Shown here: piece by piece, positions 20,000-32,640 of the stretch | Layout: every line of letters starts with the position of its first letter | How positions within the stretch are numbered: position 1 is the first letter of the stretch | Source of the DNA: Nymphaea colorata | Lineage: Eukaryota > Streptophyta > Magnoliopsida > Nymphaeales > Nymphaeaceae | DNA: 64,000 bases | Reading direction: 5' to 3' | NCBI RefSeq assembly: GCF_008831285.2 | Contig: NC_045141.1 | Span: forward strand, 7,987,353-8,051,352 | Position numbers and translations under genes: made by a program | Notes under the pieces: model-generated | What the model was told of the DNA's origin: nothing | The model's database searches: none | Seen by the model: only the letters and a program-made list of their open reading frames with translations

Positions 20000-22300
20000 T
20001 TAAAAAAAAGGATGCTCGTAAAACATCGAAAGGGGAGGTGATGCCACCTTCCCCATCAGCAGGAAGGGAGAAACCAGTTGCCTCACCCCTTGCTGCCCCC
20101 AGCTGCCCCCAGTAGTGTAGCTACATATACGCTGGCGTGGGCAGTTGTCCACGCCACCAATAAAATTTTTATTTATTTTTACATAGATTTCTTACAATTA
20201 TTTACTTATTTATATATGTTGTTTCCCTGTAGAAATGAGAATTTCTATAATAGTGCTTCATATCCAAAAATTTCTGGCCCCGTCAGTGCCTGCTGCTGCC
20301 TTTTGTGTCCGGTGGACCTGCTGGTGATGGAAAGGCCTCAACAGGCTTTCAGTGGTGAGGGGGCAGGTGACCTCCCTCCCTTTGTTTACTATTTCTTCAT
20401 TAAACAAAAAATTGAAGCAATGGATGCTGTTGTGTACCCCAAGAGGTGTGCCTTGCTGACTGCCAGTGAAGGTAGGGCAGGGGAAGTTGCCGCTCTGAGG
20501 AAGCAACAGCCTGCCATACCCTCAACGGTGGGCGGATACTCTGCCAGCGAGGTTGGGCTGTGACAACAATGGCAAGGCGTGACAGCCTCGCCCTTCTCAC
20601 AGAGGCAGGGGGAGGCATCTTCTATCCCACACGATGCTAGACCACGACGACACTATTCACTGTCCTTAAAAAAAAAACGAATGAAAAAAAGAAAAAGAGA
20701 AGTAAGTGGGTCATCCACATACCGGCCGAGCATTAAGGGATAGAATCTAGACTGGTTAAATTAGCGATAAAAAGGGATTTCAACAAATGTAAACCTCCCC
20801 CATCTGTTTCTAAATACTAATTTAATTTAATGTAAAACATGTTTTAGTTAAAGTTAACTTTATACAAAATTTGAACTATCTACAAACAAACTTTTTATGT
20901 TATAAGAGCCACTTATTTGAACAAAACGTTATTAATATAAAAAATGATCAACTTAATATATATTTCTCAAAAAACCATTCTTAAGATCATATCTACAAAG
21001 TTAGATTGATAAAATAATATTTTAGCAATTAACTTTAATGGATCCAGCTTTAATCCTTCACCCAAGCGGTCTAAATATTTGCCAGCTTTTAAGTGGATGC
21101 ACATTCATATGCACACTATTGCTGGAAGTAGTGAAAGGTCTTTTGTGGTATTCTTGGGTTGCATACAATATCAATGATGACATATAAATATGTGCCATTG
21201 TAAAGTCTTTAGTGGCACTTTTGATCTGCCATCAAATATAGATGGCATGTGGTGTGTCTCACTGAATGGTCAGTAGTGGTGTTTTATAGTTGTCATGGAT
21301 TAGTATATTAAATTTGTGTCAATAATGCTTTTCAATGGCATTTATTCCTTAAACATGCAGAGCTATAAGTTTCAATCTGCAGTGACAAATAGAATAGATT
21401 CTATGAACAGTAGGAGTGGAGCTAGGGGGCTGGCAAGGGCGGCAGCCCCCCCTGAAAAAAAAAACATGTAAATTTTAAAAAATGATTTATCCTATATAAA
21501 AATTTTTGAAAAATCATATTTCTTCTCCTGATAAAATTTTGAAACTACAATTTGACCTCTTTCATCTAGAATTTATTGGAGAAAAAATACGGTGGCTGTT
21601 GTTTATATGGTCAAAAAAAGTTTGTGATTCCTATCCACAAGAAAATCGATGGAAAAATCTAATATAATAAGGATGTAATTTAATTAAGAATATAAAAGGA
21701 GGCCAGTATCCAAGTTCTCTTTATAAATGAGTGACAATAGCATCTCCCTACAACCAATCCCAGCTTCAAATTTTACAAAACTAGTACCTTTTTGTTTTGC
21801 AACTCATTATAGATAAACAGGAAGAAATAGCGAAAAGTAAATTCTTTATCATTATCAACATTTGCAAAGAACTTTTCACTTTTACATTTAATGCGTTACA
21901 CCATCTATCACATAGAAAAGAAATCTTATATATGTAATTTTAGTTAGAAAATCAAACCAACCATAGATACATGAGAAGAGGAACTTCATAAATTGCTGTA
22001 GACTTGAATTTCTGAATTGCAAAGGAAACAATTTGCAACTGTTTCATGAATATATTGTAAAGATTTGGATAAGATTCTTGGAACACTTATTAAAATGTTT
22101 CATGAATTTACCCCATTTTCAGTATATTCAAATAACAACTACAATTACCAAGCAGCCCTTGAATGTCTGAATAGCTTAAGAAGCCAAATAAAAAACCCTC
22201 TTGCAGATGTTCTAAGTCAGCAAAAATGAATGTCGAGTTCTGGCCACAATGAAAGGATGCCAAAAAGCATGAAAACCAGATCGATCGATACAAACATGAA
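20000..22300. other. AT-rich stretch without recognisable gene
   Basis: Repeat debris. At about 20100-20180 there is a GTAGTGTAGCTACATA / CTGGCGTGGGCAGTTGTCCACGCC motif of MITE type. At 21405-21560 there is another member of the MITE family (AGTGGAGCTAGG and the AAATTTTTGAAAAATC core). At 21120-21360 short repeats of GTGGCACTTTT/TGGCATTT type lie in both orientations. A 161-codon open frame at 20078-20563 covers low-complexity and MITE-like sequence and matches nothing I know. Confidence 0.6.
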
Positions 22301-22301
22301 G

Positions 22302-22463
22302 AAGCAAGCTCTCAGTTCAGTTTCTGGAAAAAGAAAGAATAATCAACGTCTTAAATCTAGAAAAAATTCAACGAAAGCACATAAGCAAGCTTTCAGTCCA
22401 GTTTCTGGAAAAAGAAAGAATAATCAACCTCTTAAATGTAGAAAAAATTTAATGAAAGCAAAT
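22302..22463 (+). repeat. 81-bp tandem repeat, two units, coding-compatible
   Basis: Units start at 22302 and 22383. Each reads, in one frame, as a lysine/arginine-rich 27-residue peptide containing VSGKRKNNQ and LK(S/C)RKN. The unit length is a multiple of three and the frame stays open through both (frame 22230-22484, 84 codons). No family is recognised, and no flanking exon or promoter could be identified. Confidence 0.7.
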
Positions 22464-23279
22464 ATGAACCATGTCATTCTATAGAACAACACAGAATCAT
22501 AATAAGCCTTCAAGCTCGCCAGAATTCAGAATCTTCAATTGCTTATGCCATTTTCATCATTTACCTTCAAATAAAGAGAAAAAAAGCCATCAATCAATTC
22601 AGATTAATGGAAAAAATAAATGGGTATAAAATCACAACTTAAAAAAGAAGGGAAAAGGAGTTGTGACTCATTCTGCTTTGAAAATAGAATATGGGGAAAA
22701 GAGGGTTCCATCCATCAGTGTTGTAGGTGAGGGATTGATTTACTGCAAAGAAGCATCCTGGCAGTTTCTGGCTGCCTAGATGATCACTTCGATCTAGAGT
22801 AAGTTGAGTTCACCCAAGTTAATGGGGCTGCGTCATATAAGTAGACCCAGGTCCATGAAAATCTAACTATAAATTTAAAGTTCTAGATTATCCTCATGGG
22901 TGCACGCTCTATGGAGACCAGTGATAGCCAAGCTTGCATAATGTAGAAGAAGAAAATGAAATAGTGCACATGGCTCTGGATATGAACCGAAGGAAGGCCA
23001 AAGTTGTGGGGAGAAAAACGACGGTGGAGGAGCTTTACAGTGTGAAAATTGTTTCCTATTCACTGGCGGTGTTCCGACACCAGAAACAATGCTTTCTTTA
23101 ATGGCTTCTGTCACTCGTGGAAGGTGGTCGTGGCTCTTCAACGGCATCCAGTGGCCATCAAAATTCCCAAACAACTGTTATAGTTGCCAACCAAATGCCA
23201 AAAACACTGTTTCCCAGTGGCATTCTCCTTCCTTCCGGAAGCAAAGAAAAATAATTCTTCAATGATGCATCATAGCAAT
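22464..23279. other. No gene recognised
   Basis: Unique-looking AT-rich sequence. A minus-strand open stretch of 99 codons (22875-23174) has balanced amino-acid composition but no motif I recognise; it might be a captured exon or chance. Confidence 0.5.
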
Positions 23280-23735
23280 GTGAATACATCTGATTTGGAT
23301 CGGCTATCTAACTAAAATGATTTGAAACAAATTGGATACGATAAAAAATTTCATATCCGACTAAGAAATCAGATTGGATTTGGATTTAGGAAATGACATC
23401 TGATAAATTTCTGATGCGGACTTGGATGTACATAAATATCTAACTGGATTCAGAAACTTATTAAGATTGGATTTAGTTTTGAATAAATATTCCATATCTA
23501 ATGCTCTTATATTTTGAAAATTGGCAAAATTCAGTTCAAAATTCGGTTCAGATATTACAATAAAAATTGGATTCAGATTGTGAAATCGAATTTTGGAATC
23601 AGATTGGGATATGACTTTTCTTCATTCATATTAAAATCTGATTCTGGATTCGAATCAGAATATGTTAATATCCTAAAAAGTAGGTATGATTAAGGGTATA
23701 TCTAATTCGAATCCAATCCGTCGGCATCCCATCGC
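23280..23735 (-). repeat. Dispersed GGATAT/ATCCGA-rich element
   Basis: Sequence is built from degenerate words such as GGATTTGGATT and ATATCCGA. It ends near CGGCATCCC at about 23725, the complement of the GGGATGTC-type end seen at 26174. Similar elements lie at about 24860-25345 and 26174-26716. The family looks like a non-autonomous DNA transposon with short inverted ends, strongly diverged. Confidence 0.4.
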
Positions 23736-24067
23736 AGCATTGGTTCAATTTTATTCAAAATCATATTTCTTGTGCTCGATCATCAATGGTTTGGAGCATT
23801 GGATTCAATTCTTTTGTATTTGGGTTAACAGGATTGTGTCTATTTGGATTTGGATTTGGGATTTATCTTTTAAAGCTGAATTTGGATCTGATAGCATAAG
23901 ATCCCAAAATTAAACATACCCGGGTTGGATCTTTAGTAGATCGAATTTGGCTACAAAGGAATCATTTTTTAACTAGATCTAGTTAAATGGATTCAAAATC
24001 AGGTTGATAATCAGATATATCCAACCTAATTAATTCCTTACTCATGAATTATCGTCAACAGAAAGGA

Positions 24068-24215
24068 ACTCTCTCTCTCTCTCTCCGTATGTGAAATTTT
24101 TTTTCCTCCCATTGTTTTTTTCCCATTTTCGTGTGTGGAGAGAGAGAGAGAGAGAGAGAGGGAGGGAAAGAGAGAAAATGGGAGGAGAAAATTTTTGAGG
24201 GAGAGAGAGGTAGAA
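24068..24215. repeat. Opposed (CT)n and (GA)n tracts
   Basis: A CT run at about 24068-24086 is followed 50 bp later by a GA run at 24137-24160 and further GA-rich sequence, so the two could pair as a hairpin. Confidence 0.75.
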
Positions 24216-24353
24216 GGCATACTACAAGGAATGTTGGTGATGCTACTTTTCCTTTTAGTGCTGAAATAGAATAAAGGGAGATCTTTCTCTTTTTGTCCAC
24301 CTCAACTCCCTTTTTCCACTGATGGAAAGTAGTGACCACAGTTAATGACTTGC

Positions 24354-25929
24354 TAGGGCTGCACACGAGCCCAGCTCGAATTGGCTCCACTCAGAAAACT
24401 CAAGCTTGAGGTCCACCTCGACTCATTGAGCTCGGTTATGCTAAGTATGACTCGTTTCTTTTAATTTATGTAACTCAATCGAGTTGTTCATAAACATGCA
24501 GAGTTGGAGTCGTGTTTTGGCGAGCGTGTTCGAGTCGAGCTCAAGCTGGGTTGTTTACCTATCTGTTATTCTCTCTCTTTCCTCTTTTTGTGCGTTTAAG
24601 TGAATATTACATTGCTTGTTCATTGGGTTACTTTCAAACTTTTCAATTTTTTTTTCTTGTTGGGCAAAGGAGCATCATTTAAGTGACGGAATATATAAAA
24701 GAATTTGCTGTGAAATGTGGATGGTGTAAGTGAAACAACCATTGCCACGAAGGAAAACTTGAACCAGTTTCTAACATGGCTAGTATCACAATGTGTGTTT
24801 ACAAAAAAATATTTTAAACAATATTTGAACATCCTAATATTTTGTAAGTGTTAAACTAATATGAATAATGATGTCAACGAATCATATTCAAATTGGATAT
24901 ACTCTTAACTTATCCATTTATCAGATATCCAAATATTCAGATTCAAATACAAACAAGTAAAAGTCATATCCAAATCCAAATCCAAAATCCAATTTCACTA
25001 TCTGTATCTTATTTTAAAATTCATATCTGAATTAGAATCCTAGTCCAAATTCTGAACCCGACTTTCAAAATGTAAAAGCTTTGGATATGGGATATTTGTT
25101 GAACTGAATCCATATCCGAATCCGATCGGATGTCATTTCTTAAATCTGAATCCGACCCGATTACTTAATCGGATATTAATTTTTTTTGGAAACGGTTCGA
25201 TATTTGTTGAACTGAATCCATATCCGAATCTGATCGGATATTATTTCTTAAATCTGAATCCGTTGCGATTACTTAATTGGATATTAATTTTTTTTTGAAA
25301 CAGTTCGGTAGGATATCTAGTCCAAATTGAACATAATGGCATCCCTAAATATGAATCATGTTTCAATTCCAGTTATTTGTATCAAAGTTTTCATGATAAT
25401 GTTATAAGCAGCATTCGAAAAAACATTGTTTGGTTAAAGTCAAAAAATGATTAATGACATTTTAGTAATACATGTACGATATAAGAAACAATTAGGAGCA
25501 TCATAAATGTATCTGAAACTGTTTAACCCAATGTTATCACGATTGCTTTTGGAACCAAATCAGCCGAGCCACCTATTATGGAGTACTGAATCGGTCGATT
25601 TAGTGTTTCAGCCAAATTAGTAAAAAATATTAAACAATTATTTTTGAAAAAGCAAATAAAGCTTATAAATATATTTAAGTTAATTAAAATTAATACATGT
25701 ATGTAAGAACTCGATCGTTTAAACTTGATTCTGTTAGACTACATAATGAATGTTGGATTACAATGAGAGAATGTTGAACAAGTACTAACTAAACGAGTTA
25801 AAAAAACAGGACATGTTTAGCATAAGCAAGCTAAATGAGTTAAGTTCGAGCTTGAGCTTTTAGTTTTCTGCCTCGTGTCAATCTCAAGCTGGCCCAACTT
25901 GAACTTGACGTGACTCGTGTGCAGCCCTA
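24354..25929. mobile_element. TIR element, TAGGGCTGCACACGAG ends
   Basis: A perfect 16-bp terminal inverted repeat lies at 24354-24369 and 25914-25929. Subterminal regions on both sides are rich in GAGCTCGAGC/CAAGCTTGAG words. The interior has no transposase frame and contains a second, nested GGATAT-type element (about 24860-25345). Ends and size suggest a non-autonomous hAT-like transposon, but I could not match an 8-bp target duplication in the flanks. The right part recurs at about 53549-53770 with a degraded terminus. Confidence 0.6.
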
Positions 25930-26173
25930 CCAACTAACAAGTTATTGGCTGCTGTCACTACTTTCTATCTCGGCCACTCTTGGCCATCTCTAAGCACACT
26001 TGTTGGCTACTGAATCTCCACAGTTGATTTAAAGTGACTACAAGTTCAAGCGCTACCTATAATCGACAGTCCCCATTGAATCATACGAGTCTGATCCATC
26101 ACCTAAACCCATAGATCGGGACTTAAATTGCCACTAATTTAGTGCTTCGACTTAAATAAAGAGCATATCGAGA

Positions 26174-26716
26174 TCTAGGGATGTCAATGGATTGGATTTC
26201 GACTAGAATGCGACCCAACTACTTCAAAAAGTTGGATCTAGAAGAAAAAAGTCATCCGATTAAAAATCTCATTGGCTTCGGATCGAACAAATGACTTGAT
26301 CTGATTGTATTGAGATTCAGATTCAGTTTTAGATAAATATTCCATTTGATTTAAATTTAGATTGAATTTTAATAAATGTCTATCCGATATCCATTTATTC
26401 TGGAAGTCGATTCTTAAAATGTCTGTGGTTCGAATGATTAGTTGTTTATTAGAAGTCGGATTTGAATATAGATACTAATTAAAAAGTCAAATTCATATAA
26501 AATTCAGATTATGAATATAAAAGTTAGGTTGAAATGTTTCTACATTTGAATTTGAATTCAAGTACGTGGACCATATCCAATAAACCGGATATTTATAATT
26601 TGTGTATGGTTTCCAAATTTTTGCGGTTCTTAATAAAAGGTGGGAGCCTACTGCTGGTCTGTTTTCATTGGAAATTGGAAATTATGAAACGATACATGTG
26701 GTTCAAATCCAATTTG
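26174..26716 (+). repeat. GGGATGTCAATGG...GGGCATCC element
   Basis: It starts AGGGATGTCAATGGATTGG and ends TTGTGGGCATCC, imperfect inverted ends round AT-rich sequence. The right half is kept in copy B (about 53970-54285), the left end is not. Confidence 0.45.
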
Positions 26717-28648
26717 TGGGCATCCAAAGGCTTAGATCACAAAAAAAAAAAAAAAGCATTATTGAGATGACAAAAAACGTCAATTAAAATTGTCAAAACC
26801 ACCATTAATATTTTTATTGATGGATGCACATCCGTCATTGTAGATTGTGTCGTTGAATACTAACGGCTGTTGCTGTAGTGTATCGCATTGGGTTTAACGA
26901 CACTTGCTTACATCTGTCAGTAAGTTGTACACTTATTCTGACAATCGTGAACATCATGTATTGCTGAGGATTTACTGACACACCCCCACAGCCATTATTA
27001 AAGTCCACCAGATATACTAACAACTGGCTACCGTCAATGTACTTTTTACTAAAGGAAATACCCGTCAGAAGAATTTACATTTAATATTGATGATCACTTC
27101 CTGTCAGTAATAGCTATTTTATGGACGCCAAATTACATTTTTACTGATGTGAGATACTGAGTAAAAATTTATAATATGTTTCATATTATACTATATTATG
27201 TACAATCTGAAAAATAGGAATACAAAAAAGCCTTGCCCGATATCAATAACAGAACAAAGACGCAATCAATGTATTATACAAAACATATTATTGATCAACA
27301 TACAAATGAATGATATTATCTTTAATAACAAGTATATAGGTATGAATAAGTCTAACAAGGTTTTGGGGACATGAAGTCCATCTTAGATATTCCAATGGTA
27401 TTTATACATGATATTCAAAACATGAGACCAAGTCCAATACTCTAGACTTCAAATTTCCTCTATACGTATGAATGGAAGAAATCAGGAGGTGTCGGCAAAC
27501 CTGCGTAGAAGAAGTAAAATATGTTACAGGAAATGGCATGCATATTAATATAAAATATATCTCTTTTCCTTTCTTTTATATGCAAACAAGCTTTTATAAT
27601 AATCTTTTTTACTTTTCTTCTCATTTTCTTCCCTTTCCATACCAATTTTCTTTCAATTTCTTTCCTTTCTTGTTCCTTCCATCCACTAAACATTTCCTTA
27701 AGTTTCCCTCCATCTAAACATGGCTTAAAAGAGAAGGCCGAAGAACCCACTGGGTGGCAAGACCTTAACCACTATATTCGTCCAGCTATCTTATGCTTTG
27801 TTTGGACATTCCCTTCTATCCTTATATTTATCGGTCATAGGCAAATGATATAGTCATTAAATCTAGGAAACAACAAAAACATTTCAACCGAGCCTTCAAT
27901 GCTACCTATTGCATGCCTTGCGAATCTGGTTATATGCACCATACTGGTGCATGAATTTTCATGCGTCAGTATGATTAAGGACCAAAATACCCTTAATTCA
28001 CGTAGAAAAAGAAAACTTTTTGTAAAGACAATATTGACAATAGAAAAAATTTAAAAGACTATAGAAGACATTTCTTTTTAATAAATTACAAAAATGTCCT
28101 TCCTTGCTTTACCCTCCAAACCTTGTTGCTAGAGTCGGGCATTGGGCTGGCATGGCCGGTTCATTCTTGGCTGCTAGAGCAGCTGGGTTAACTTCTTTGT
28201 GAGGCAGACGGACATGCTAGAATAAGTGGATGCAGGCAAGGTTTGAGAAGGGCGTAGGCCCATACTGAGGTCTGGACCATGAGACAGCCTCCTTGAAAAC
28301 GCCTATGATGGCTCTTGTCAAGTGTGGCAGGTTGCAGCCGGTTCAAGGGTAGATAAATAGATGCAGGTGAAGCCGGGACGACATCAACCCACTCCCCTTA
28401 AAATGGGCCTTCTTCTCAAGGCCCAACAAGTGCGCAACCTACCAGTTTATGTCTTCTTGCATAATCCATGGTAAAAGGCCTGCCAATATCATGAGGTTGC
28501 TGAATATCATGCCAGTCGGCAAGTAGTGATTGCCTTGACTAGAGGAAAGTGTGAAGACACATGAAGGATGCTCAGATGGGGCTTTGACCATTGCTTCAAT
28601 CTTGTATGCTTGCTAGTGGTGGTTGAAGCTGCCAACACGTAAGGTCAT

Positions 28649-28673
28649 GGTGACTCTGGCTTTCAGAGTCACC
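28649..28673. repeat. Perfect 10-bp inverted repeat with 5-nt loop
   Basis: GGTGACTCTG, then GCTTT, then CAGAGTCACC. It lies exactly where copy A diverges from copy B (AAGGTCATGG against AAGGCCATGAGG), at the start of the 0.7-kb copy-A insertion. Confidence 0.8.
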
Positions 28674-29342
28674 CAGCCACTTAAGTAAAACTATTGAATC
28701 TAACATGACAGACAATTAAAAGAAAAACAAAAAAAAAAATGAGCATTTTTTAGTTAACACATTTTTCTTTTTGTTTTTCTCTCAATCTTTATCTATTTTC
28801 AAAGAATGACCTTGGTTAGATGGTGGAGTCATTAATTATATATATATATATAAACCTTTAGCTGCTTTGGTTATTCCATAGGAAGCTGACAAAAACTTGT
28901 CCACTTCATTCCAAAACTTCACGGCTTTCAAATTTAGAAACAGCGCTACGGGAGGTTCGGCCTGAGGCTTACGATTCTCAGCTAAATCCTTGTCAGTATC
29001 TCTTTTCCCATACTCGCCAGATACCGTCGCAAAAGAGATAACATACATACAATGATACCTTCAAACCCGCCAACCAATGATTTTATTATATATATGAGCT
29101 AGTTACTTTGTGTCAACAAACTCGAAACAATGAAGATTCTCAAGAAAGCCAAATTCACTTCTACCAGCATCTTTTGGCGATATCTTCACATTCGATTAAA
29201 ACTGTTCAGATTTTTCAATTTTTTTAAAAAAATTTAAACAAGTTTCTGCGGCAGCAAAAATGTTGGCTTTTGAACTCCAGGTGCCGCATTCCTCAGCTCT
29301 TGACATGATTGTATGAGGAATCTTTATGTTGTAAAATTAACA

Positions 29343-29499
29343 TTCATAAGGAGAGCTGAATTAAAGTTTCTAAATTTTGACAGACACCGAAATATCATTT
29401 TTCAAAATTTTTATATAGGACAAGTGAAATTTTCTAAAATTTACAAGTAATTTTTTTTTTTTTTTAGTGCGGTCTAGGGCCCCTCTGCCCCTTTTAGGT
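29343..29499 (+). mobile_element. hAT-type MITE, left-truncated (copy A)
   Basis: It is collinear with the intact MITE at 56249-56436 but lacks its first 20 or so bases, because the 0.7-kb insertion/replacement in copy A ends here. The right end reads CCCCTCTGCCCC before AGGTGAGAG. Confidence 0.65.
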
Positions 29500-31239
29500 G
29501 AGAGAAGACTGCTGAGCTTGTCATTCGCCTATAAAAGGTTCCCTCATAGCCAAGAGATGATGACTGTGTCGATAGATAACTTTGTAAGTGTTCTTGTTTA
29601 TACTTCGGCAATGGTGGATCATGGAATGGCTCTCCATGATTGTCACTGCAAGCCACGCTGAGGTTTCACGGGTGGCATGTCTATAAATGTACCAGTTAAG
29701 GTCACTGTTAAGCCAAGGTGAGGGCTGCTGAGAGATGCTTGTTGCAAGGGACTGCTTTGGCATGGATGTGGCAGCCAGCCAATGGAAGCAACACAATTTG
29801 AGTTGTTTGTACAGCTGCCCTAAACACATAGTAGTGCTCTTGGAATGGCTTAATTGTCAAGCTGTGTAGGCTTCCTTTGCTTGAGTTGGCTCAGGCTGTA
29901 AGCCAATGTGAAATTTTAGAAAAATGTTTGTTGATTTTAGTACCTTCAATTTGATATATTAATAGCACAAAATGTCTACAAAACCCTCAATTTTACCCTA
30001 ATTTTTGTCATCACCGGATTCCAGAGCATTGTTGCTGAATTTTGGCATCAAATTTAGACCATGTCAAATTCAGGTACACATATATTTATTCACAGAATAT
30101 TATTTTGATTAGTTGTCAAATGAATGTTTTTTTGGATGTTTGAATGTTTCCCGTCCTTAGCCTTTTTAGCCACCCATCAGTGTTTTACCGAATTGTTTAA
30201 ATGAGTGAAAAGTTATATTTTACCAATGGACTGTCTCGCTGCTGGTAGTGTTTTTACCGAAGGTCACTTACATGTTGAAAATAATATATTATTATCGATG
30301 CGAGAGGACGTTGTTAGTAGTCAATGTTTACCTATGTTTAGGTCGCGCTGGTGATACCATACACTGATGCTTTGTCCAATGTCTCGATGATGACTTTTAC
30401 CGACATTCCCTTTACCAACAAAAGAATGAAATGTCGGTTAAACCATTACTGACATGCATTCTATTTTCACCGACATTTTGTGGCCGCCAGTAATGCTTAG
30501 GTTTTTTGATGTGATAGTTGAACTCTTGCCCAAGGAGTCCTCAGCTCAAGGCAGTCCCCTGCCCAAGGCAACCCCAGCTCAAAACAACCCATGCCCAAGG
30601 CATCATTTGCTTGGTGTCCAACTACTCCCTAACTTCAAGTCAAGCCCAGCCCGGCCTCCCCTGTTCTCCCCTGTTCTACCCTGCACAATTTAAAAGCAGT
30701 CCGATGGGTCACCACGATAATATACATATTAAAAGCATATGTGCATCATGATTCTCACAACTAATCCAAACTAAATTTTCTATTTTTAAAAATTGGGAAA
30801 TAGAGTATTCAAGCTGAGTTTATTCCATAAAAAACTCTAATTTTCAAAGAGTCCTCCTACCTATGCAAAATTGGAAAGAGAAGACCACTATGGCTTGGAA
30901 GAAAATGTTGTTCATTGTCTATGTGATTGAATATTTTAATGATGTATGCAAAGGAAAAAGAAAAAGACAGGGTGAAGCATGAATGGTTTCCTTACTCCTT
31001 GGACGAGCAACAAATCAGACTTCATTATCTCATCAGATTGATTCCACCAAGAATCTGATCCACTCAATTTATGAGTGTGGTTTATATTGTAAATGGAATA
31101 TATCAATTGCAATGAGCCCGTTTTAACCCATTTGCTTGTGAAATTTTCAGAAATCCTCGTGATTTTGAAAATCAGCAATTAATGAAAATATCTAATCTTG
31201 TTGGGTTTCAAAAAGAAATCCTTAGACTTTGATCAAGTT

Positions 31240-32640
31240 CAAAACCACAAAAGAAATTCAATTTTTTACAAAACCCATTTGGGAATACTTATTTCCAAAA
31301 ATCCAATCATCTCCAAAATCATGCTATTTTCCAAAATCAATATATATCAAGCTATTTCCAAAATCAAAATTCAAGAATCATTTCTTCAAAACGATTCTTC
31401 CTAAAGGACTTCGCAAAAGTGATATTGCTACCCAAAGAGAAAATTTATCAAAGCTCAAATTCTCCAAATTTTCAAACAAATTAATTCCTTTTGCCTACGA
31501 TCTAGTAAAAACTGAGTTGAAATCAGCCTATCAAATGAATTTTTGAAATCCTATTTCAAAACCTAAGCTTATGTCCTCCACATCAAGTTGGGGCTTGGGG
31601 AACGTCTTATATTTTCTACCTCCAAGATGGACCTATGTCTGTGTGAGATCAAATTAATTATGCATGGAGAGAAATAGAGTGAAGCATAAATATACATGGA
31701 GTTTATTTCATGCATACATGCACTCACTTCATGAATGTGCCCACTCATATTCACTAAAATCTAAGTGAATCAAGTCAGAGTTGCTTCCATGATTAAGTCG
31801 TATTGTGACAAAAACTTGAGCACCTCGCTTTGTTTGATGCAGAAGCACAAAATTTTCAACATGATTATAAAACCCAAACTTTCAAAATCAATTTCAAAAT
31901 GATTCCATATTTTTTTCAAAATCAAACCGATTTTCAAGTCCAAAAATTACTTAAGCAAAATCTCATAACCTTTGGAAAATTCTAAAAAAAAAAATCAAAA
32001 TACAAATTTTTCCAATCAAGAAAATTATCATAAAACTAGACTTGGACACCCAATTTCCAAATTTCTAATCTCATTTCAGTATCAAAACCAACCAAATAAA
32101 GTTAAATCTCTCAAAATGCCAAAACTAGATTCAAATATCAAAATCTTAAATGCAATGATGTTTTCAGGAAAATCGATCAGGTTCCACCCATTCCAAACCC
32201 AAAATTTCAATCTCAAAGATTCGATTCTCGAAAATTTCAACTAGCCTTCAACTATCCAATCCATTTTTTCCACATTCAATTTTGGCTTCAAAACTGAATT
32301 ACAGTTCCAAGGCTTCCTAGAGTTTTCAAGTCAAATTTCAAATCCCCAAGTCCAAACTATCTTTGAAATTCTAAAGTTTAGCTCAAACTTTCAATTTTTA
32401 ATTCCACGATCCTAGTTTCAAAAACAAAGCATTAACTGTCCAATCCCCAATTCAATTCGAAATCCAATATTTCAATTCTCAATTTCCAATTCCAAATTCC
32501 AATTTTTGGGACCAAATCAAATTTCAATTGCTAAAATCCATGATTAATTCAAAAATTCCATTCCAAGAATGATCTTCCAGTCTTGAAAATTTTTGAAATA
32601 CAGAATTATTCTGAATCAAATCCAACTCTTTATTTAAAAT
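31240..32640 (+). other. G-poor, strand-asymmetric block
   Basis: The plus strand is dominated by A, T and C with very few G. Words like TTCCAAAATCAAA, CAAATTTCAA and CAATTCCAA recur throughout with no fixed period. It lies inside the 2-kb insertion specific to copy A. Small open frames (31198-31546, 31972-32244) are by-products of composition. I do not recognise the element. Confidence 0.6.

Noticed and set aside
20078-20563. 161-codon open frame
   Set aside because: Covers low-complexity and MITE-like sequence; composition is not protein-like and no motif is seen.
22302-22463. CRISPR-like or satellite array
   Set aside because: Only two units with no spacer structure; the context is eukaryotic. 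Reported as a plain tandem repeat instead.
28836-29048. Minus-strand 70-codon frame as a captured host exon
   Set aside because: Balanced composition and present only in copy A, but no motif, splice site or homologue could be recognised by eye.
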